Positions 8,795-19,388 of a stretch of DNA of 64,000 nt are shown piece by piece. The notes beneath the pieces were generated by a model. The model had not been told where the DNA came from. It ran no database searches and saw only the letters and a program-made list of their open reading frames with translations. This DNA is from Pseudomonadota bacterium (lineage in GTDB: Bacteria; Pseudomonadota; Alphaproteobacteria; Acetobacterales; Acetobacteraceae): assembly GCA_021845985.1 (NCBI GenBank), contig JAJZES010000006.1, positions 124,001 to 188,000 of the forward strand, given 5' to 3'. Made by a program: the position numbers and the translations under genes. Positions within the stretch are counted from its first letter, which is position 1; every line of letters starts with the position of its first letter.

Positions 8795-10075
8795 TCAGGT
8801 GCGATCCTGGCGCAGAATGTACAGCATCAACAGCATTGCCGGCAGCGAGGCCAGCACTGCCAGCGCGTAAAATGTCGGCCAGCCGAGCGCGGCGGCGAGA
8901 AACCCCGAACCGCCGCCCACCGTACGCAGCGCCAGCGGCGCGATCGAGGTCAGCAGGGCAAACTGCGTCGCCGTATAAGCCGCCGCACACAGCCCGGACA
9001 GATAGGTCAGGAACGCCGCATCGGCGACGCCCTCGGCGAAGGCTTCGACCACCACGGTCGCATAGAGCACGCCATGATTGCCCGCCGACAGCGCCAGCAC
9101 GACATACATTCCCATCGCCGCCATTTGGCAGAACCCGGTCAGGATCAGCGACCGCTTCAGCCCGAGTCGCGCCACCGCGGCGGCGCCCACGGCATAGCCG
9201 GCGATCGTCGCCAGCATCGAAAACGGCCCGATCGCCGTCGCCACCGCGGCGCGATTAAAGCCAAGATCATGATAGAACGGCGCCAGCATGACCCCCGCCA
9301 TCGCCTCGCCGAGCTTGAACGTGGCGACATAAGCGAGAATCGCCCAGGCGTTGCGGCGGCGCAGAAATTCGCGCAGCGGCTCGAGCACGGCGACGGCAAG
9401 CCGGGCGCGCAGCCCCGCCGCCTCCAGCCGCAGCCGCGTCACCACCGGCTCGCCGGCAAGCAGCGTCACCAGCGGCCCGCCGGCGAGCAGCGCGGCGACG
9501 ATCAGCAGCGCCGCATGCCACCCGGCCGACCCGGCCAGCGCGATCACCCCGGCGCCGGAGACCAGCATCGCCATCCGATAGCCCCAGACATAGGCGGCGT
9601 TGGCGGCGCCCTGCAGCCGCTCGGGAAACGTCTCGATGCGCCAGGCGTCGATGGCGATGTCCTGCGTCGCCGACAGGAAGGCGATGACCGCGGCGCAGAG
9701 AATGGTCAGCAGCGGCCCGCGCGCCGCGTCCGACAGCGCCAGCGCCAGCACGGCCAGCGCCAGCGGCGGCTGCACCGCCAGCAGCCAGCCGCGCCGCCGG
9801 CCGAAGCGCGCGAGGCCGAACGGCGGCGCCGCATGGTCGAGCAGCGGCGCCCAGAGGAATTTGAGCGTATAGGACAGACCGATATTGGCGGTCAGCCCGG
9901 TGGCGCCGAGCGACAGATGCGCCTCGGTCAGCCATTGCCGCAGGGTAAAGCCGGACAGGGCGAGCGGCAGGCCGGAGAGGAAGCCGAACGCCCCCATCAG
10001 CCACAGCCGCCGGTCGGCGAACACCGGCCGCGCGGCGGCGTCGAGCGGGGCGGCGTCGAGCGGGGCGGCATCCAT
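8795..10075 (-). CDS. AmpG-family MFS transporter (muropeptide permease-like)
   Basis: The 426-residue inner-membrane protein has about twelve hydrophobic segments. Its AmpG-type N-terminal half contains GFLSGLPLALSGFTLRQWL, KFLWAPLLD and the loop motif SATQDIAIDAWRIE. AmpG proteins import anhydro-muropeptides for peptidoglycan recycling; related members carry other solutes. I start at MDAAPLD (10075); the N terminus contains a short duplicated APLDA element. A DNA stretch of 114 bases before tatA (8681-8794) shows nothing recognisable. Confidence 0.8.
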   Translation of the reverse strand: MDAAPLDAAPLDAAARPVFADRRLWLMGAFGFLSGLPLALSGFTLRQWLTEAHLSLGATGLTANIGLSYTLKFLWAPLLDHAAPPFGLARFGRRRGWLLAVQPPLALAVLALALSDAARGPLLTILCAAVIAFLSATQDIAIDAWRIETFPERLQGAANAAYVWGYRMAMLVSGAGVIALAGSAGWHAALLIVAALLAGGPLVTLLAGEPVVTRLRLEAAGLRARLAVAVLEPLREFLRRRNAWAILAYVATFKLGEAMAGVMLAPFYHDLGFNRAAVATAIGPFSMLATIAGYAVGAAAVARLGLKRSLILTGFCQMAAMGMYVVLALSAGNHGVLYATVVVEAFAEGVADAAFLTYLSGLCAAAYTATQFALLTSIAPLALRTVGGGSGFLAAALGWPTFYALAVLASLPAMLLMLYILRQDRT

Positions 10076-10131
10076 CGCCCCACAGTGGCCGCAGGCGGCC
10101 GGAAGGGGCAAGCCCCTCCCGGCCGGCGGTG

Positions 10132-12543
10132 TCAGGCCCAGTGGATGGCGCTGGTGTTGAACGCCGCGACACCCTTGAGCAGGATGCTGTGGCTGGCGTC
10201 GGCGAAGTTCAGCAGCGTGCTGCCGCCCGCCACCGCCGTCTCGTGCAGCGAGGCTTGCAGCGTGTGGTCGATGGACAGTACGTCGGTCGCCATGCTGAAG
10301 CCGGTGATCGTCTCGGCGCCGAGGTCGGCGGCAAAGGCGAACGTCGCGCTGCCCGGACCGGAGAGCGTGATGCTGTCGTTACCGCTGGTGAAAACAAAGT
10401 GCGCCGTGGCCGTGGCACCGACCGTCGCCGCCGTCACCGCATAGCTGCCGGCGCCAAGACTGACGCTGGCGGTAGTGACTGCGTCGAGGTTGAGCGTGCC
10501 GGCGCTCGCCCCGGCCAGCGTCGCCGTGACATTGGCGAAACCGTCGGTCTGGTAGGAACCGCCGGCGGCATCGCTGATGACGACGCTGGTGACGCCGCTG
10601 CCCGCCGCGGCGGTGATCTGGTGGGCACCGGCCGAGACGATCTCGCTGACCGCGCCACTGAGGCCGGTGGCGCTGGCGGCATAGGTATGCGTTCCGCTGA
10701 CCAGCACCGGCAGCGCGGCGCTGTGTCCGACGGCATCGGTGACGGTGATGCCGGCGGCGGGGATGGCGGGGGCGGGACCGGCAGCGGCGGCAGGCGCCGT
10801 CCCCGGCGCGTTGACCGCGACCTGTATTTCCTGGGTCGCATACTGCCCCGCGGCATCGACGGCGATGATACCGACCTGATACGACCCGGCGGCAGGGGTC
10901 GGCATGTTCTTGTTGAGCAGCAGCTTGTTGGCGTCGATTGAGAACAGATGCGAGGCGTTGTCGCCGAGTGCGAACTGAACGCTGCCGCTGTCGGTCGCCG
11001 AGAGCAGGCCAACGAGGCTCCAGGCGGTGCTGTTGGTATAGAGATTGTCGCCGGTCAGGGTGATGTTGCTCGGCCCCGCCGCGGGAAGGGTGGCCGGCGG
11101 CGTTGTGGCCCCGCCCGTCGTGGTCCCGCCCGTCGTGGTCCCGCCCGTCGTGGTTCCGCCCGTCGTGGTCCCGCCGGTGGTCGGCGTCGGGGTGCTCACC
11201 GCGACCTGTATTTCCTGGGTCGTATACTGGCCCGTGGCATCGACGGCGATGATACCGACCTGATACGACCCGGCGGCAGGGGTCGGCATGTTCTTGTTGA
11301 GCAGCAGCTTGTTGGCGTCGATTGAGAACAGATGCGAGGCGTTGTCGCCGAGTGCGAACTGAACGCTGCCGCTGTCGGTCGCCGAGAGCAGGCCAACGAG
11401 GCTCCAGGCGGTGCTGTTGGTATAGAGATTGTCGCCGGTCAGGATGATGTTGCTCGGCCCCGCCGCGGGAAGGGTGGCCGGCGGCGTTGTGGTCCCACCG
11501 GTGGTGGTTCCGCCGGTCGTCGTCGTCGGTTCGGTGATGGTGACCGGCGCGGACGTGCCGGTTACGGTGATGGCGGAGGGGATGTTGACCGCCTCCACAT
11601 AGTCGCCGCTGTGGGCGAAATGGGCCGAGAAGCTGCCGTTGCCGGACTGATCGAGCGCCACCGTGGTCCAACCCGTCTCGGCGACGTTGGCCGAGGTGAA
11701 CACCGCCTCATAGATCGCCGTGAGGCCGGGCGCGGATGCCGTCTCGGTGACCGTCACGCCGGCGCCGAGGCTCGGCTCCTGCACCGAGCCGGGGGCCGAC
11801 AGGGCGATCGTGGTCGCGGTTGTACCGCCGGTGGTCGTGGTCGGCGGCGGGGTTGTACCGCCGGTGGTCGTCGTGGTGCCTTTGTAGGCGGAATAGCTCA
11901 TGTCATAGAGATGCAGCGACACGCTGGAGCTGATCGGGGCGCTGCCGGCGGCCGTCACCTCGGCGCCGAAGGCCTCGTTGACGCCGCCCTGGGCCGCGTC
12001 CTTCGGCACCTCCGCCCCGGTGACCTGAAAAATCTCCTTGCCGTCGATGTAGTAGGTCAGCGACCCCGGCTCCCAGTCCATCGCAAAGGTATGCGGCTTG
12101 GTCAGATCGATGGTGAACTGGTGGATGTCCTGGCCGTTCGAGTTGTTCGCCCCCTTCCAGTGGATGGTGGCATAGCCGGTCTGGCGCGTCGGGTCGTTCC
12201 AGTCTTCCAGCAGGTCGATCTCCGGCCCCGGCCAGTTGTTGTCGGCCGGCCACATCACCGCGCAGATGCCCACGCCCTCGCCGGCATTGGCCGAGGCGGT
12301 GACGGAATAGAGGCCGTAGCCCTGGCCGGCCGTGGCGCCGGTAGCGGCCTGCATGAAACCAGTCGCCGCCCAACCCTGGGATGCATAGCTGGTCAGCGTC
12401 AGCGAGCCGTTGGCGAAGACGAAATCGTTGCCGTAGCCCCAGGCGACGGGAAATTGTGTGTAATTTAGGTTTGAATCGGTCGCGAAATTGTCATTCCATA
12501 CCGTGGTATAATTCGCGAGATTAAGGGTTGCTGAATTGCTCAT
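10132..12543 (-). CDS. Multidomain GH16 glucanase-like secreted protein with cadherin-like repeats
   Basis: The 803-residue protein begins with a glycoside hydrolase family 16 domain (about residues 10-228). The catalytic motif E-I-D-L-L-E (Glu108, Asp110, Glu113) marks a retaining beta-glucanase/laminarinase-type fold. Low-complexity Thr-Gly-Pro linkers join a beta-sandwich module (about 245-340). Two nearly identical cadherin-like modules follow (about 351-449 and 479-577), then a Thr/Ala/Ser-rich C-terminal region. That region has GNDSITLSG and LGAETITGF strands like the ends of type I-secreted proteins. There is no N-terminal signal peptide, which agrees with C-terminal type I secretion, although canonical GGxGxD repeats are absent. 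GGAG precedes the ATG. The likely target is an extracellular or self-made beta-glucan. Confidence 0.8.
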   Translation of the reverse strand: MSNSATLNLANYTTVWNDNFATDSNLNYTQFPVAWGYGNDFVFANGSLTLTSYASQGWAATGFMQAATGATAGQGYGLYSVTASANAGEGVGICAVMWPADNNWPGPEIDLLEDWNDPTRQTGYATIHWKGANNSNGQDIHQFTIDLTKPHTFAMDWEPGSLTYYIDGKEIFQVTGAEVPKDAAQGGVNEAFGAEVTAAGSAPISSSVSLHLYDMSYSAYKGTTTTTGGTTPPPTTTTGGTTATTIALSAPGSVQEPSLGAGVTVTETASAPGLTAIYEAVFTSANVAETGWTTVALDQSGNGSFSAHFAHSGDYVEAVNIPSAITVTGTSAPVTITEPTTTTGGTTTGGTTTPPATLPAAGPSNIILTGDNLYTNSTAWSLVGLLSATDSGSVQFALGDNASHLFSIDANKLLLNKNMPTPAAGSYQVGIIAVDATGQYTTQEIQVAVSTPTPTTGGTTTGGTTTGGTTTGGTTTGGATTPPATLPAAGPSNITLTGDNLYTNSTAWSLVGLLSATDSGSVQFALGDNASHLFSIDANKLLLNKNMPTPAAGSYQVGIIAVDAAGQYATQEIQVAVNAPGTAPAAAAGPAPAIPAAGITVTDAVGHSAALPVLVSGTHTYAASATGLSGAVSEIVSAGAHQITAAAGSGVTSVVISDAAGGSYQTDGFANVTATLAGASAGTLNLDAVTTASVSLGAGSYAVTAATVGATATAHFVFTSGNDSITLSGPGSATFAFAADLGAETITGFSMATDVLSIDHTLQASLHETAVAGGSTLLNFADASHSILLKGVAAFNTSAIHWA
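10814..11108. repeat. 295-bp direct repeat, copy A (inside GH16 gene)
   Basis: This copy differs from 11198-11492 at only a handful of positions over 295 bases and lies exactly 384 bases away (128 codons), so the duplication keeps frame. It encodes the second cadherin-like module. Such identity at the DNA level means a recent duplication or continuing gene conversion. Confidence 0.9.
11111..11170. repeat. 15-bp tandem repeat array (four units)
   Basis: Four consecutive copies of CCGCCCGTCGTGGTC (one with a final T) encode five-residue GGTTT linker units on the minus strand. Degenerate units flank the array. Because the period is a multiple of three, copy-number change would alter linker length without breaking the frame. 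Confidence 0.9.
11198..11492. repeat. 295-bp direct repeat, copy B (inside GH16 gene)
   Basis: This is the partner of the repeat at 10814-11108 and encodes the first cadherin-like module. Among the few differences are CATACTGCCCC versus TATACTGGCCC near the left end and a G/A change near 11443. Confidence 0.9.
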
Positions 12544-12636
12544 CTGGCACTCCGCTCTCGGTTCGTTGAAACACGAGTTTGTGAATTGGCGTCGTGACCC
12601 GTCCTACCCGCCTTGAAACATGAAATGGAACCCAAA

Positions 12637-12654
12637 ACTGGCTCACTAGCCAGT
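12637..12654. promoter_or_regulatory. Inverted repeat upstream of the GH16 gene
   Basis: ACTGGCT-CACT-AGCCAGT is a perfect seven-base inverted repeat with a four-base spacer. It sits in the AT-rich 280-base gap between the divergent GH16 and transketolase genes. It could be an operator for either. The gap holds no gene. Confidence 0.35.
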
Positions 12655-12823
12655 GATTTAAGACCGCCGTAATCAAAACCTCAGCCGGTATTGTTGCATT
12701 ATACTGATACTGTCGTTTCCGTTTTGCGACAGACTCGGCCCCTCGCCGGTGGCGAAAGGGGGGCAGCCGATCGGCCCGCTTGCGCGTAGAGTGTAGCGCC
12801 ACACGAACCGAGGGGACACGACC

Positions 12824-14861
<2,038 letters not shown>

Positions 14862-14872
<11 letters not shown>

Positions 14873-16412
14873 TGCGCAATTGCGGGCGCTCGACGCGACG
14901 CTGGCGCGCGACCCGGCGACGCTGTCCGGCGCGCCTCCGGCGCCGGCGGCGACGCTGGTGATCTTCGGCGGCAGCGGCGACCTGACCAAGCGGCTGCTGA
15001 TGCCGGCGCTCTATAATCTGTCGGCGGCGAAGCTGCTCGACCCCGGTTTCGCGGTGCTCGGCGTCGATCGGGTGGAGGGCGACGACGCGAGCTGGCGGCA
15101 CAGCCAGACCGAGACGATCACCAGCTTTCTGGCGGCGCGCGGCCATGCCAGCAATCTCGACAATGACGCATGGGTGTGGGTATGCGACCGCCTCGCCTAT
15201 CTGCAGGGCGATCTCGAAGACCCGGCGACCTACGCGGCCATCGGCAAGAAACTCGAACAGGGCAGCGCGGTATTCTACCTCGCCGTGTCCGACCGGTTCT
15301 TCGCGCCGATCATCGACCATCTGGCCGAGGCCGGGCTGCTGAGCGAGCCGGAGGGGCATTGCCGCCGGGTGGTCATCGAAAAACCGTTCGGCCATGATTT
15401 GATCTCGGCGCAGGCGCTCAATCAGCGCATCCTGAAAGTGATGGACGAGAACCAGGTGTTCCGCATCGACCATTTCCTCGGCAAGGAAACGGTGCAGAAC
15501 ATCATGGCGCTGCGCTTCTCCAACGGCATTTTCGAGCCGCTGTGGAAGCGCGACCACATCGACCATGTGCAGATCACCGCGCTGGAAACCGTCGGCGTCG
15601 AGAAGCGCGGACATTTCTACGAGCACACCGGGGCGCTGCGCGACATGGTGCCCAACCATATGTTCCAGTTGCTGGCGATGACGGCGATGGAGGCGCCGAA
15701 CTCGTTCGATGCCGACGCGGTGCGCAGCGAGAAGGCCAAGGTGATCGAGGCGATCCGCCCGCTGAGCGCGGCGCAGGCGATGGCCGATGTGGTGCGCGGC
15801 CAGTATGCCGCCGGCACGCTGAACGGCACCACCCTGCCCGGCTACCGCCAGGAGCCGGACGTGGCGCCGGATTCGACGGCGGAGACCTATGTTGCCTTGA
15901 AACTCGGCATCGACAACTGGCGCTGGGCCGGGGTGCCGTTCTACATCCGCACCGGCAAGCGGACCCATACCCGCAAGACCGAAATCGCCATCCATTTCAA
16001 ACAGGCGCCCTATGCGCTGTTCCGCGACACGCCGGTCGAGCGGCTGACGCCGAACATCCTGACGCTGCACATCCAGCCGCGCGAAGGGGCGTCGCTGCAG
16101 TTCAGCGCCAAGGTGCCGGGGCCGAAAGTGCATCTCGGCCCGGTGACGATGGATTTCAGCTACGCCGATTATTTCGGCGCCTCCAACAGCACCGGCTACG
16201 AGACCCTGCTCTATGACGTGTTCATCGGCGACAACACGCTGTTTCAGCGCGCCGACAATATCGAGGCGGGGTGGGCGGCGGTGCAGCCGATCCTCGATGC
16301 CTGGGCCGAGACCGAGGGCGAAGTGCATCCGTATTACGCCGGCACCGCCGGCCCGACGCAGGCCGACCGGCTGCTGGCGCGCGACGGGCGAAGCTGGATG
16401 AAGCTGACGTGA
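14862..16412 (+). CDS. zwf: Glucose-6-phosphate 1-dehydrogenase
   Basis: This enzyme oxidises glucose 6-phosphate to 6-phosphogluconolactone with NAD(P)+, feeding the pentose-phosphate or Entner-Doudoroff route. The 516-residue product has the nucleotide-binding IFGGSGDLTKRLL motif at about residues 31-43, VIEKPFGHD, and the substrate-binding RIDHFLGKE signature. It overlaps tkt by 11 bases and the gluconokinase GTG by four (GTGA). No 6-phosphogluconolactonase or edd gene follows here. Confidence 0.97.
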
Positions 16413-16930
16413 GCGCGGTCGAGGCGCCCTGTGTCCTGCTGGTGATGGGCGTTGCCGGCAGCGGCAAGACCAGCGTGGCGGAGGCGCTGGCGGCGCGGCT
16501 GCACTGGCCGTTCCAGGAGGGCGATGCGCTGCACCCGGCGGCCAACGTCGCCAAGATGCAGGGCGGCACGCCGCTGACGGATGCCGATCGCTGGCCATGG
16601 CTCGACCGGCTCGCCGACTGGATCGCGGCGCGGCTGGCGGCGGCGGAGAACGGCATCCTGACCTGCTCGGCCCTCAAGCGTACCTATCGCGCCCGGCTGG
16701 TGCGGCCAGGGGTGCGGCTGGTGTATCTGTGGGGCGAGCGCGAGCTGCTGGCGGCGCGGCTCGGCGCCCGGCGCGGACATTTCATGCCGCCGGCGCTGCT
16801 GGACAGCCAGCTTGCCACGCTGGAACCACCGGGCGCGGACGAGCACCCGATCACGCTGCATATCGCGCCGACGCCGGCGGAGCTGGCCGGGCAGGTGGCG
16901 GCGGCGCTGGCCGTCATTCGGCAGGATTGA
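16409..16930 (+). CDS. gntK: Gluconokinase
   Basis: GntK phosphorylates gluconate to 6-phosphogluconate, meeting the zwf route at the same intermediate. The 173-residue protein has a P-loop MGVAGSGKTSV. The family's FQEGDALHPAANVAKM...GTPLTDADRWPWL block and TCSALKRTYR follow. I place the start at the GTG overlapping the zwf stop (GTGA). Acetic-acid-type bacteria make gluconate in the periplasm, so a linked gluconokinase fits such a host, though that is inference. Confidence 0.93.
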   Translation: MSAVEAPCVLLVMGVAGSGKTSVAEALAARLHWPFQEGDALHPAANVAKMQGGTPLTDADRWPWLDRLADWIAARLAAAENGILTCSALKRTYRARLVRPGVRLVYLWGERELLAARLGARRGHFMPPALLDSQLATLEPPGADEHPITLHIAPTPAELAGQVAAALAVIRQD

Positions 16931-16979
16931 CGCTCTCCCCAACCGATGCAAGTCGAGCAGCGTGGCCGAGGTGAAACCC

Positions 16980-17156
16980 ATGCCGATCGACACGCCGGAA
17001 CCGATCATGCACACTATCGTCGGCGCCGACGGAAAGCGCGTGCCGATCCTGCGTGAGGACACCTTCCGCAAGGCCCTGCTGGCGACAGAACAGGCGATGC
17101 GTGACGATCATCGCGCGCTGGAGGAAGCGGTTGAGCGTGCCAGAAAGCCCGCCTGA
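16980..17156 (+). CDS. Small hypothetical protein (58 aa)
   Basis: I do not recognise this small protein. It starts MPIDTPEPIMHTIVGADGKRVPILRED and ends in a charged helix (QAMRDDHRALEEAVERARKP). GAGGTG lies seven bases before the ATG, which supports translation. It follows gluconokinase by 49 bases, and its 3' end overlaps the start of the frameshifted membrane-protein gene by 26 bases, so the two may be coupled. No membrane segment or cysteine is present. Confidence 0.5.
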   Translation: MPIDTPEPIMHTIVGADGKRVPILREDTFRKALLATEQAMRDDHRALEEAVERARKPA

Positions 17157-17585
17157 CGCGGGCTACAGCAAGGCGTTTCCGAACTTCGTCGCGCATCAGG
17201 ACGACATCGTAGGCCTGCTCGCCTATGCGCTTTACAAACGGACCATCAACGAACAACGCACCACAATCAGCCGGTCACTCCGCCCGGCCAGCGCAATCCG
17301 CAACAACATGAGATCGACATCTACCGGCGGCGGGCGGATTCCTACCTCCGTACATTGGCTCGGGCAGCGATCGAGGATCAGACGCCCGAGATTTTGGCCG
17401 TGGGGATACGGCATGCGGCAACCGGCGACCTGAGAGCGGCGATCAGATCGGCCACCGGCTTTTGGTGGCCGGGCGTCGTCATCGGCATCGTGGCGTGGAT
17501 GATATCGATCGTCATAACGATCCTGGCCGTCTATAGCGCCCCGCAATGGGTGCGTAACCTCGCCGGGCATCTTGGCGCCGGCTGA
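17131..17585 (+). pseudogene. Frameshifted small membrane protein gene
   Basis: The first part reads YSKAFPNFVAHQDDIVGLLAYALYKR in one frame, from a TTG preceded by GGAGGA at five bases. Past about 17254-17310 the sensible reading moves to the -1 frame. That frame continues YRRRADSYLRTLARA, then AAIEDQTPEILAVG, and a transmembrane helix around GVVIGIVAWMISIVITILAVY. Together they look like one roughly 150-residue protein with a DDIVGLxAYxLYK N-terminal segment and a C-terminal anchor. A single-base loss explains the split. No classical slippery heptamer is visible in the overlap, so mutation or sequence error is more likely than programmed frameshifting. Confidence 0.6.
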
Positions 17586-17592
17586 ACCGGCC

Positions 17593-19359
17593 TTACCGCA
17601 CGAACCCCACCGACAGCCACGGCACCGCGGCGACCACCACCAGCCCGGCTACCAGCACCGCCAGATAGGGCAGCACCGGACGCAGCCCGGCATCCGGGGC
17701 GATGCGCGCAATTGCCGCGGCGGCGTAGTAGCCGACGCCGAACGGCGGGGCGAACAGACCGGTGCCCATCGCCAGCACCACCACCATCGCATACTGCACC
17801 TCCGGCACCCCCAGGCCGCGGGCGATCGGGAACAGCAGCGGGCCGAACAGCACCACCGCCGGTATTCCCTCCAGCACGCTGCCGAGCACGATGAAGCCCC
17901 CCGCCGAGACCGCCAGGAAACCGCCCCGGCCGCCCGGCAGCGCCGCCATCCATGCCGTCAGCGCCTGCGCGAAGCCCGATTGCGTCAGCGCCCAGGACAT
18001 GCCCGTTGCCGCGCCGATGATCAGCAGGATGGCGCCGGAGAGCGACGCCGCGGCGGTCAGCATCGGCCCGATCCGCCGCCACTCGAAGCGGCGATAGACC
18101 ACCGCCCCGGCCAGCGCCGCATAGGCGATGCCCACCGTGGACACCTCGGTCGCGGTGGTCGCGCCGCTGATCACCGCGCCGCGGATCAGCAGCGGCAGCG
18201 CGAGGCCGGGCAGCGCCGCGACCAGCGCGCGCGCCATCTGCCGCCGGCCGACTGGCGCGCCCGACACCGCCGCTCCGGCACGCAGCCGCACCACCACACA
18301 CAGCATGACCCCGAGCAGCAGCGCCGGCAGCAGCCCGCCGGTGAACAGCGCCGCGATCGACACCCCGGTCACCGAGCCGATGGTGATCAGCACGAGGCTG
18401 GGCGGGATGGTTTCGGTCTGCGCCCCGGTGGCGGCGAGCAGGGCCAGCATCTCGCCCTCGGCGGCGCCGCGCGCGCGCATCTCCGGCAACAGCACCGGCG
18501 CCACCGCCGCCATGTCCGCCGCCTTCGACCCGGAAATGCCGGACACCAGATACATCGCGCCGACCAGCACGAACGACAGGCCGCCGCGCAGCCGGCCGAC
18601 CAGCGCCGCCAGAAACACCACGATCGCCCGGGCGATGCCGGTCATCTCCATCAGCAGCCCGAGCAGCACGAACAGCGGCACGGCGAGCAGCAGGACCTGA
18701 CCCATCCCCTCGCCGATGCGCCCGACCAGGACCACCTCCGGCACCCCGGTCGCCAGCGCCAGATAGCCATAGGTCGCGGTGCCGAAGGCGAAGGCGATCG
18801 GCACGCCGGCCAGCACCAGCGTCCCGGCGACGCCGGCGAAGAAGATCAGCAGATCGCCATTGCCGAGCGGCGGGAACAGCGGCCCGGCCAGCGCGAAGCC
18901 GCCAGCCAGCAGCGCCACCAGCAGCACCGCCGCGCCCGCCGCCCGCCGCGGCGCCCGCCACAGCCGCAGCAGCGCCACCACCAGCATCAGCCCGACACCG
19001 ACCGGAAAGGCCGCCGCCTGCCAGGCCCCGGACAGATCCAGCGCCGGGGTGCTGACGAAACCCTGGTCCTGCGCATAGTCCACGCCCGGCCACAGCATCA
19101 GCCCGAGAAACAGCACCGGCACCGCCAGCGCCAGCGCCTCCAGCACCGCGCGCAGCGGCGGCGCGGCGCGGCTGACCAGCGCCGCCATGCGCATATGCTC
19201 GCCGCGCCCGAGCGCCAGCACCGCGCCGAGCATGGCCAGCCACTGAAACAGGATGCCGGCCAGTTCGTCCGACCAGATCAGCGGCACATGCAGCAGATAG
19301 CGCGCGACGACGCCGGCCAGCAGCAGCGCCACCTCGGCCAGCAGCAGCGCCGCCGCCAC
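17593..19359 (-). CDS. Fused TRAP transporter DctQ-DctM membrane protein
   Basis: The 588-residue inner-membrane protein joins a small DctQ-like domain (about residues 1-160, with WSDELAGILFQWLAMLGA) to a large DctM domain. DctM landmarks are GVPIAFAFG, VPLFVLLGLLMEMTGI, SGISGSKAADMAAVAP and GATTATEVSTVGIAYA. TRAP transporters import organic acids or sialic-acid-like solutes with a sodium gradient and need a DctP binding protein, which is not in this window. The start is uncertain: the GTG at 19359 has no clear ribosome site and the frame is open into the regulator gene upstream, which ends 30 bases before. It is the last gene of a long minus-strand run. Confidence 0.88.
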   Translation of the reverse strand: MAAALLLAEVALLLAGVVARYLLHVPLIWSDELAGILFQWLAMLGAVLALGRGEHMRMAALVSRAAPPLRAVLEALALAVPVLFLGLMLWPGVDYAQDQGFVSTPALDLSGAWQAAAFPVGVGLMLVVALLRLWRAPRRAAGAAVLLVALLAGGFALAGPLFPPLGNGDLLIFFAGVAGTLVLAGVPIAFAFGTATYGYLALATGVPEVVLVGRIGEGMGQVLLLAVPLFVLLGLLMEMTGIARAIVVFLAALVGRLRGGLSFVLVGAMYLVSGISGSKAADMAAVAPVLLPEMRARGAAEGEMLALLAATGAQTETIPPSLVLITIGSVTGVSIAALFTGGLLPALLLGVMLCVVVRLRAGAAVSGAPVGRRQMARALVAALPGLALPLLIRGAVISGATTATEVSTVGIAYAALAGAVVYRRFEWRRIGPMLTAAASLSGAILLIIGAATGMSWALTQSGFAQALTAWMAALPGGRGGFLAVSAGGFIVLGSVLEGIPAVVLFGPLLFPIARGLGVPEVQYAMVVVLAMGTGLFAPPFGVGYYAAAAIARIAPDAGLRPVLPYLAVLVAGLVVVAAVPWLSVGFVR

Positions 19360-19388
19360 CGCGCCGACCGCGCGGTCGAGCCGGCGGA

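Noticed and set aside
8774-10444. A 556-codon plus-strand frame
   Set aside because: It lies opposite the AmpG-like gene and the end of the GH16 gene and consists of Arg/Gln/His-rich sequence without a ribosome site.
11101-11190. Short regular repeats resembling a CRISPR array
   Set aside because: Units are 15 bases, directly adjacent without spacers, and code a Thr/Gly linker in frame.
17131-17585. Programmed -1 ribosomal frameshifting in the split membrane-protein gene
   Set aside because: No X-XXY-YYZ slippery sequence or evident downstream stem is found in the overlap; a single-base deletion is simpler.
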